This document shows, one piece after another, positions 56,340-64,000 of a stretch of DNA of 64,000 bases. The stretch's first letter is position 1. Each line of letters opens with the position of its first letter. Location: NCBI GenBank assembly GCA_020086605.1, contig JACBWW010000047.1, forward strand, positions 5,968,460 through 6,032,459, given 5' to 3'. The position numbers and the translations under genes are program-made. Source of the stretch: Lanius collurio. Lineage: Eukaryota; Chordata; Aves; Passeriformes; Laniidae. The notes beneath the pieces are model-generated. The model had not been told where the DNA came from. It did no database searches and saw only the letters and a program-made list of their open reading frames with translations.

Positions 56340-57070
56340 CTCCTTGCTCTTCATTTTGTTTATTACACAGTGAGGCTGGAAAATCTCAAGCCTCTTTGGA
56401 CTGGAGATAAGCATTCCAGTTCCACTGACAACCTTAAGGAAAAGGAGTATAAACATAAAATGTTATTTATTGTGTATGTGATCAAAATGGTTTCATTTGG
56501 TGTTGGAGGTCGGGCTCGCGTTAATGCTGCAATTAAGCGCACAGACTTTCAGTTACCCTGGTAAAAGGGGATGTTGCATCTCCAGCAAGAATATTTTAAC
56601 TTCTTTGTGACTCTGATCTCTTGGCTTGATTTAAGGTACCATCAGAAAGGAATCCAAGGAAGGATGGAATATAGCTCTCTTAACTCACTCTGCAGAGTAT
56701 TTGCTTTGTCTCAGGGGAATACCAGTTAAATAAGGAGCCCTTTTCTTTTGTTTTGCTTTGGGGTTTTGGGTTTATTTGTTTGTTTGTTTGTTTTTTGTCT
56801 TACTTTGTAATAACACCTTTGAAATCAACTCAGATAAGAATCTTTGCCTTTACACTGATTATGTTTCTAATTATATAGCATTTCTTACATGCCTGAAACT
56901 CCTATTCAAACTTCTATGACACTTGGTGCAAATACCATTTTCCTTCCCAGTTCTCGTGATGGGAGAGGGGAGATTTTTGTTGCTGTGTTGTATTTGGCCA
57001 GGAGGACAATTCATTACGGAATTATACATTTCTTTAGCGTAAAGAGAGCCACAAATGGGACGAGGGCCTT
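56340..57070. promoter_or_regulatory. Candidate noncoding regulatory block
   Basis: A mostly non-repetitive AT-rich stretch broken by one (GTTT)n run (56771-56796). It has an inverted pair of homeodomain-like half-sites, GCGTTAAT at 56518-56525 and ATTAAGCGC at 56532-56540. A second motif-rich piece is around 56990-57050. Function is inferred only. Confidence 0.25.
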
Positions 57071-58059
57071 GTTTTGTGTTGGAGCAAGAACTCCAGTGTA
57101 TGTGTAAGGGAAGGGGAGGTGTTAAGTGTCATGCCAAAAGCACAAGCAACACCCTGCTATACGTGACCCAGGAGCTGAGTGGGAGGGCTGTACAGGGTTC
57201 CCTGGATCCACATCAAATACGTGAGAAGCAGCAGCCATGGAGCAGTGGAAAAGCTCAGCAACCCCAGGAACAGCAGCTGGGTGGCTGCCCACCACCCTCC
57301 CCAACAGGGATGTCTGGAGAGTGGGGCAGCTTCCTGCAGCCTCCACCCCGGTGGAGGGAACCAAGTCCTGAAGGGCTCTGCACATAAACCCAGGACAAGG
57401 AGGGCTGGAGACAAGTTGGGATTTTGCTTCCTGAGTGGTTGAGGTGGACGCAGATTTCAGGGGTCTCACTCCAGTTCTGACACACCTCTGTGTGTGTACC
57501 TGTGGCATATACTGTTGGCAAGACTTTAATCAGCTGCAAAATTCGGGGGTTTCAAGTTATTTTGCAAATTTTTATGGTTGCAAGTTTAACCTGTGAAAAC
57601 TTTGGCCATTTATTCAGGTCATGAAAGGGGTGATGATGGAATCCCTTGCTCCAGGACTGCATTGGTCTTCCAGAGAGTTTGGGGGAATGGAAGTGAGTAG
57701 CCAGACATAACTCCCTACCATTGCAGAAGCTTATTCCTGAGCCTCCCCCTACCTTCTGAGGGGAGATGAGGATTAGGGGGTTTCAAAAACCTCAGTTTAA
57801 TGTTTTGCCTTGATGAGTATCTTTAGTAGCAAGTTGCAACCTTGATGTCACAGATTTTCTTTTAGGACCTGAATCACAGGTCCCAAAAGCCAGCAAACCC
57901 CCTCTCACTGGTTTCAGTGTTGGGTTTTTTTCCCCATTTCCTTTCTAATTCCTCTTTACAAGCTCCATTGAAATGGGAATTACACATAATCTGCCTCAAG
58001 GATTCAGCTCCATACAAGGGTTGATTTGGAAACACTGCTTTAAAACCCGAGGGCAGAAT
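57071..58059. other. Intergenic, nothing recognised
   Basis: No repeat family, exon or RNA gene could be recognised. Short open frames on both strands are not supported. Confidence 0.6.
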
Positions 58060-58480
58060 ATCCTGGTTGCAGAGACGAAGCTGGGATTAAACACACGATT
58101 AGCATTTCAAATAAATCAGCTCAATTACTGACCCCCGAGGAGGCTTTGCCAGGCCACCGGCCTCCCAAGGGAAGTCATTGGAACCAGGGCCAGCCCCCTT
58201 CCAGCCCAGCAGCCCACGCTGATATAGTCCCAGATTCAGAGAAAAAGCCTTTTTTCCCTATCTGCTCCCTTTCAGCCCCCTCTTTTCCCAGGATAAAGCA
58301 CTAATTAATTCCTTTCCTTTCTATTTATACCCATTAATCACTGCAAAAGTGTCCCCCACAGATTTACAGTTCAGTATAATGAGTACGTCTTGAGGGAATA
58401 TTATTCATGCAATTGGCTAAAATCTAACAGAGAAAGTCTCTATTTTATTTGTAACTTTAGCCAGAGTAGTTATTTCATAG
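58060..58480. promoter_or_regulatory. Candidate enhancer-like noncoding block
   Basis: A non-repetitive stretch with clustered transcription-factor-like words: CAATTA at 58122, TAATTAATT at 58302-58310, a MEF2-like CTATTTATAC at 58321-58330, CATTAATCA just after it, and a POU-like ATTCATGCAAT at 58403-58413. Its composition contrasts with both flanks. This is an inference and needs alignment to other amniotes. Confidence 0.3.
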
Positions 58481-59225
58481 TGGGGATGGGGGTGGCTGTA
58501 GGCTGTACCTCCAGGCTCCAGCAAATGTTTAGATAGGAAGAAAAATGAATCTTCTTTCCTAGCTCTGTACATGGCGTTAAGGACTGTGGGTGGGGTGGGA
58601 TGGGATGTGACTAAGTTTAAAAAATGTACGGGGTTTTTTTGTTTTTTTTTTTTTAACCATCACTAGTAAAAGGCTAGGGAGGAGAATGAGGTTTCCTCTA
58701 TAAACTATGTGGGTTTTTTCTCTTAATTTCATGGAAACACCACTGCAAGTTTTTCCTTCTCGTTTCTCTGGCGACAAGAAAATAAAACAAATGCAGCTGG
58801 GTCGTTCTGCTCTCACTGTATTGCGCCACGAAGCCCCAAAGACACAGACCATATGTTTTAACTCTTTTCCCTCTCTTCTCAGGGCTGCAAAGCTACAGAT
58901 GGCCTGAAATCTCCACAGAGATATCTTGGGATTATCCAGCATGTGCTCCAGACCATGGAGGCATCAACCATCACTCTCAGGTCCTGCCCTGCCAGGGAGC
59001 TGGAATGCAGTTGCTTCACTATGCAAAGGTTCTTCTCCATGAGTCAACAAATTTGGGACTCAGCTGTCCTGACTGGCTGCCTGGAAAAAAATGTGCTGCA
59101 AGAGGGGAAAGCATCAAAAAACACAGATTGGGAAACTGGTAAAAGGGGAAGTATTCTGGGAGAAAGGGTTTCTGCCCATCCTTTCCCCACTCTGTCTCTG
59201 CTCTCTGTCCACCCATTTTTCACAG
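58481..59225. other. Intergenic with a T-rich run
   Basis: It contains a T-rich tract at about 58632-58655 and no recognised gene or transposon. Confidence 0.6.
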
Positions 59226-59445
59226 GGTCATAGAATCTCCTGAGCAGAAAGGGACCCACAGGGATCACCCAGTCCAGCTCCTGGCCCTGCACAGACACCC
59301 CAACAATTGCACCCTGCGCATCCCTGAGAGCAATGTCCAAACACTCCTTCAGCTCTGACAGCCTTGGGGCCATGCCCATTCCCTGGGGAGCCTGGGCAGT
59401 GCCCAGCACCCTCTGGGGAAGAATCTTTTCCTAATATCCGAATCC
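59226..59445 (-). mobile_element. CR1 LINE 3' fragment (type 1)
   Basis: It reads gtcatagaatctcctgagca, then ccaacaattgcaccctgcgc, ccattccctggggagcctgg and cagtgcccagcaccctctgg. It is the same subfamily as the copy at 911-1212. Confidence 0.92.
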
Positions 59446-60720
59446 TAAACTTAAATTTTTTGCTTGTTGTGTTCACATAATGATCTTGTGTTGGTGCTGC
59501 CTGGCATCTCTGGGAGAGCCCTGGGCACTCCCCCTTTCCCTGGCATCTAAATGCCTGAGATGGCTCTGCTGCCCCCTGCATGGTGGTGAGGAGACACAGA
59601 AATGCTCTGGGACTTTGCCCTGCCAGGAGGGATCAGTCCCAGAAGAGGCTGAGCCACCACAGAAAAGCTGACTTTAGACAGTAAGTTAGGACTGAGGAAC
59701 TGAAGGTACAATATTTATAAGTTCATAATTATGGCCTTAATTACTCCAAAGACCCAAAGAAATTGTGCAGCTTGGCACAGGAGCATCCCCGCTGTTTCTT
59801 CAAGCTGGTGTCCTCAAACCCATTCTGAGAAGGGAAATCTTGAGCAGATGGAAGATAAATCTTGGAGCAAGGGCCTCCACAGTAGTGGGGTCTAAACCAT
59901 TTCAGGAGGATTATTAGAACTCATGGAGAATCAGGCTTTCTCACTTGTGTATCTAAACAGTGCAGAGTCCCTGGGATATCTTCATGCCCTAAGGATCTTG
60001 AGCTCTAGCAAAAACCCACAAGGCCACAGATAGAGGCCTGTGCCTGGCAGAGCTTCAAAAGTGCTGTAGGTCGAGAAAACCTTGGAGCTGTTTAAAATAA
60101 AATTCTAGAAACTCCAAACAGTCCTTCCTTGTGTGTTAGCCAACAAAAAATTTGCAAGCAAGCAAAAGCTGTGTATAAAAACTGGGTGCTAAATAAATAA
60201 GAGCTTCAAGAGCACAGGGGACTTGAAAGTTAATACTGGGATATTAAAATAGGAAAAAGTACGCAAAGCCTCAGATTGCACTTGTGTGTTCATGAGGACT
60301 CTCTAAACATCCTGGAGCAGTTGGCTTTAATGGCCTAAATCCCAGGAAATGCTGCTAAAATATGGCATCAAATGAACATTTGCTTTTTTCTTCAGAGAGA
60401 TTCCCCTTTGTGCCTCATCTTACCGTAATTTGAGAATGTCAGACTCAGTGGGGGCTGTTGCCCATGTGCTTGGACTGGGTTAATCTAGAAAAATAAGTTT
60501 ATTTTCTTTTTTTAGTATATATATGTTCCTTTAATAGATGTCCTCTGGGCAAGATCTGCCAGAGATGCCTTGGAGTCAGCCAAGTCTGTTTTGGGAGGAT
60601 GGTCCAGCACAGGAGATAATTGTAGTATGACTCTTATGGAGACCACTTGTTGAAGAAAAGGAGGGGGATGAAGTTTACTTCAGGCACTTGGAGAAATCCT
60701 TAGAGCCACAGGGAAAGCAG
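59446..60720. other. Intergenic, nothing recognised
   Basis: Ordinary AT-leaning sequence without a supported gene. A short TA run is present at about 60514-60526. Confidence 0.6.
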
Positions 60721-60734
60721 TGTGGCTGGGCATG

Positions 60735-60904
60735 AGCACCACAAGAGGTTTCTGGAATGGTTTGAAGGCAGTTTCCTGGTGGAGCTGATGAATGAATCAA
60801 CCAGGAGTGATGATCTTTTGGGCTCCATACACAAACACAGGGAAGAACTGGTTGAAAATGAGAAGGATGGAGGCAGCCTTGTCTGCAGGGACTTCAAGGA
60901 GTGA
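60735..60904 (+). pseudogene. CR1 ORF2 remnant (end of endonuclease domain)
   Basis: The + frame reads KRFLEWFEGSFLVELMNEST and continues DLLGSIHKHREELVEN, ending GGSLVCRDFKE. It lines up with the region just after the endonuclease of avian CR1 ORF2, which has the form 'RFLE..DDNFL...EEPTR...LLDLVLTN.EGLV..VK.GGSLGCSDH'. The frame stops at 60902-60904 and is not continued by reverse transcriptase sequence. It is a dead fragment. Confidence 0.65.
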
Positions 60905-61027
60905 GAGGGGTCAGCAAGGAAAAGAGCAGAATTACAGCCCTGAGCCTCAGAGGGGCAGGGGTTTGCCTTTGGGGTGAAGGAATACAAACACATTGTACGA
61001 ATTGAGCTTGGAAGTCACAACCCTGAA

Positions 61028-61160
61028 AGTGTCCAAGGCCAGGCCGGACAAGGCTTGGAGTGACCTGATCTAGTGGAAGGTGTCACTGGCCAAGGGAGGG
61101 GTTTGGAACTGGATGAGCTTTAAGGTCCCTTCCAATCCAAAGCATTCTTTGGTTCTGTGA
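61028..61160 (+). mobile_element. CR1 LINE 3' end (type 2)
   Basis: It reads gtgtccaaggccaggccgga, then ctagtggaaggtgtcactgg, gagctttaaggtcccttcca and ttctttggttctgtga. Plus orientation, about 120 bases past the ORF2 remnant. The two may be one internally deleted insertion. Confidence 0.9.
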
Positions 61161-61794
61161 AGAGAAAGCAAGAATTTCAGAAAATGGCAACTACAAGAGG
61201 GGGTAAAATCTATCCTTCTGTTTGTCATCAGTGAAAATGCTGAGAATATCAACTGCATAACTCATATAACTCATTACAAAGAGTTGAAAAGCAGCATCCA
61301 TTGTTTTCAGTAAGCATTTAACAATCTTGGACTAGTTTTTGGTTCTCTGCTCGCAGAGACCACTGCATAACGTCAGAATCGCGTGAAGGGTGGATGCAAC
61401 TGCAGACAGACAAAAAGAAACTACAGTAGCTGCTTTCCAGAAAACCCATAAAGCTGTTTCAGATGTACACACATGGTTTAAAACGAGGAGTTCAGATTTT
61501 ATTGGGGGCTACAAGTCCGATGGAAAAAAAAAAAAAAGGAGCAGATACACAGTTTATAAAGGAACTATTAAACAAACCATAAAACATTTCAGTTTATAAG
61601 GGGATGTAAATGAACTAGTAGTCATCTGTGCCTTACTTCAAATTCTGTAGAGCTGTAGAGGAGAGCAGGCAATCAAGCTTTTTTCTTTCTTTCTACTCTT
61701 CATCTTCCTCCATTTCCTCTCTCTCCATTTTAAATACAGTGGAATGCTCAGTATCTGTGTGTTCTGTGAGCTGCAATAATAATTTGCAGGTCAG

Positions 61795-61905
61795 ATAGAA
61801 TCATAGAATCATTAAGATTGGAAAAGATCTCCAAGATCACCAAGTCCAACATAGAGGGTGAGTAACTAATCCATATCCATGCCCATTCTCAGCAAAATAT
61901 CTTTC
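61795..61905 (-). mobile_element. CR1-like 3' fragment (type 3)
   Basis: It reads gatagaatcatagaatcatt, then aagattggaaaagatctcca and agatcaccaagtccaacata. It has the well-preserved two-unit terminal repeat ATAGAATC. Confidence 0.88.
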
Positions 61906-63137
61906 CATAAAATCTGCAGTTCCACTGAAAGGAGGAAGAAAAAAAGGGAATTTATTTGAACATTAGGAAAAGGAGCTAAAGAGAGGACGCCCATTTTCCT
62001 CCAGAGCTTCCTATGTCCTCAGCCCATTCTTAAGAAAAAGACCCTCAGTTAGAGGGAATTAGCCCAGGCCTTCAACGTCAGTTATAAAAGATGTGGAAAA
62101 AAACCAACTTATCCAGAAAAAAAAGCAGCAGGACATTTTGAAGCTACTTTGTCCCAGTCCCCACCACTTCAGTGTGCCTGTGTGTCAGACTTATGTCCAA
62201 CGTAAGATAGGAACTTGCCAGATGTACCCATCTATGACAGAGGTTTGTGTAATGAAGATAATATTCCTACAAATATAATGCAATATAGGTGAATATAGGT
62301 GAGAAACACCAAGTTTGCCTTGGGAAAGTGTACAGTAGGGAGCTGTTCTGTAAAATACACAGGAATCCTCTCAGGGACAAGGCAATTTTGTCATGTCAAG
62401 CTGCAAGGAAAGGTTTTGATGTGTCAAGAGAAAGTTCAAGAAGCACACATAGAAAGTTAAATGTAGGTGCTTTGCTCAAGAAGCTGCAGAGAAAAGACAG
62501 CACTAGTCAGCCTGGGAGGAGGAAAGGGAGATGTGGAGGTATGGGTCTGTGCTCTGCTCCTTTCCGCACTCTGGGCACTCACCAGCACTGCAAGGGACAG
62601 ATGTGCTGCCCAGTTGTTTGTGATAAGGCTTCTTGCTGGAGAAACATCTTCTGCAGGGGCAGGTTCACCTGGAAACAGCTGCACTGAATGGATTAGAAGC
62701 AGCATTGATGGGTACCCATGGGCATAGCAGAGCTTGGACACAGCAGCAAAGCAGGCAAAACAAATGGCCTGGAATGTGACGTGTTCACTGGATCACTGGC
62801 AGGTGGATGGTTTGCTCAGACATCTCAGGTGCTGTCTGGTAAATCACGGTCATCAAAAGCTAGACCCCTCCTCTCCACAGAAGATGCTCCAGAGGAAAAT
62901 GGACCAACCCATTCAGAGCTGCAGGAGAGTCCCTGGAAAGCAGTAGCCTCACAAAATCCTTCTTTTGCTCTTCAAAACAAAGTTATAGCTCAAGGAATAA
63001 CAGGCTATGTTCCTGAAAGTCACTGCTGTTCTCCATATTTTTTCTTGAGACATTTGCCCCTATTTTTCATTTAGCAGGGCTAAAAATAGCACATGAATTT
63101 AAAAGTAATTTAAAAAATACGACAACAACAAATTCCT
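61906..63137. other. Intergenic, nothing recognised
   Basis: Open frames at 62289-62687 and 62718-63074 show no domain, and no splice or promoter logic supports them. Confidence 0.6.
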
Positions 63138-63282
63138 GGAGCTCAGGGAATGTTTGGACAATGCTTTCAGGCACATGGTGTGATTTTTGGTGCTGTTCTG
63201 TGCAGGGCCAGGAGCTGGACTCAGTGATCCTTGAGGGCCCCTTCCAACTCTGGATACTCTATAATTCTATGATTCTGTGAAT
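63138..63282 (+). mobile_element. CR1 LINE 3' end (type 1)
   Basis: It reads gggaatgtttggacaatgct, then gatccttgagggccccttcc and ataattctatgattctgtga, with the typical ATTCTATG terminal repeat. A stray gattctacgattctg at about 63369-63383 may be another tail. Confidence 0.9.
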
Positions 63283-63599
63283 CCAAACCCAGAAATTAAT
63301 CAATAGAAACAGGTAATACTCAGAGTTGGCTGACTCTGAGCAAGACTTGGATATTTGCAAAGGCAGTGATTCTACGATTCTGTACCCATTGCTCTTTTTT
63401 GAAATGTTCCTGCTTTCATTTGTTCCACTCAGGACACGTTACCAGGGTGGAAAGAGGACGGCAGGGGGGAAGAAAGAGAAAGACTATTTGGTGGTATAAA
63501 TAAAGATGTGGGGCAGCAATGCCAACTATGAAAATGGGGCCTTTCATCATGGAAAAATGAGACTTCTTCCCGTTCGTGTCAAACAAAGATGCCTTCAGC

Positions 63600-63972
63600 T
63601 CCAGAAGGGAAAATCTTGCCCCAGCCCAGCCCAAGCAGGGTGGGAGCGGAGAGGAAGGGACCCTCCCAGGTCTCGGTAGACCCACAGTGACTCTCCGTGG
63701 ATGTTCGGAGCTACTGCACACGGGATTCTGCCCGATTTTGGAGGAGGAACTCAGAGGGCAGTTCTAGACGGCCAGGGAGTAGCGGGACGGAGCTGGAGAC
63801 GCCTCCGCTGCCCCTCCCGCTCCCTCATCCCGTACATCCCAGCACCCAGAGCCCGGAGCCACCCTCCAGCCGGGGATGCGGGAGCCTTCCTGACACCGGC
63901 CACCCCACAAAGTCCTTTTTCCTTACGTTGCGGAGGGATTTGGGGAGAAGTTTTGATGACCTCGCTTTCCAG
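63600..63972 (+). promoter_or_regulatory. Candidate promoter / noncoding first exon (possibly COL6A2)
   Basis: CpG content rises here. The segment includes C-rich blocks (gctgcccctcccgctccctc) and ends in tttccag|gtaggc, a usable splice donor at 63973. No long conserved frame is present, which would fit an untranslated first exon. COL6A2 follows COL6A1 in the same orientation in other vertebrates and has a noncoding first exon in human. The gene assignment is synteny-based inference. Confidence 0.3.
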
Positions 63973-64000
63973 GTAGGCAGACTTTTTCTCTCCGAGTACA

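Overview
The window looks like a piece of a bird chromosome. Two neighbouring vertebrate genes, PCBP3 and COL6A1, lie head-to-tail on the + strand in the same order as on human chromosome 21. Introns are short, splice sites are canonical GT-AG, and nearly all recognisable transposon debris is CR1 LINE 3' ends, as expected in birds. One 10-base N gap is present at 9158-9167.

Layout. (1) 1 to about 9365: the 3' end of PCBP3, a poly(C)-binding KH-domain RNA-binding protein. Four coding exons (620-679, 3810-3862, 6566-6735, 8439-8475) encode the linker after KH2, all of KH3 and the C-terminal tail. A 3' UTR with an AATAAA at 9340 follows. (2) About 9366-22560: intergenic DNA with no protein gene I can support. 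It holds CR1 fragments, two CpG-richer patches, AT-rich motif-dense blocks, and one good candidate terminal exon (15156 to about 15575, strong acceptor plus AATAAA). (3) 22816-43007: complete COL6A1, the collagen VI alpha-1 chain. It has 35 coding exons that join in frame to 1,023 residues: signal peptide, N-terminal VWA domain, a triple helix of about 336 residues encoded by exons built on multiples of 9 nt, then two C-terminal VWA domains. The 3' UTR runs to about 44475 (AATAAA at 44454). (4) About 44480-63600: intergenic DNA with many CR1 pieces, one piece of CR1 ORF2, a small minisatellite and several candidate regulatory blocks. (5) About 63600-63972: a CpG-richer block ending in a splice-donor-like site. 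By synteny it could be the noncoding first exon of COL6A2, but this is not proven.

Function. PCBP3 binds C-rich single-stranded RNA and acts inside the cell. COL6A1 is secreted and assembles with the alpha-2 and alpha-3 chains into microfibrils of the extracellular matrix. The two genes are syntenic neighbours, not a functional unit. I found no unknown multi-gene system here. The most interesting items are a possible alternative PCBP3 3' terminal exon, a 9-nt microexon in the cysteine-rich junction of COL6A1, a tiny upstream ORF before the COL6A1 start, and motif-rich noncoding blocks that deserve a conservation check.
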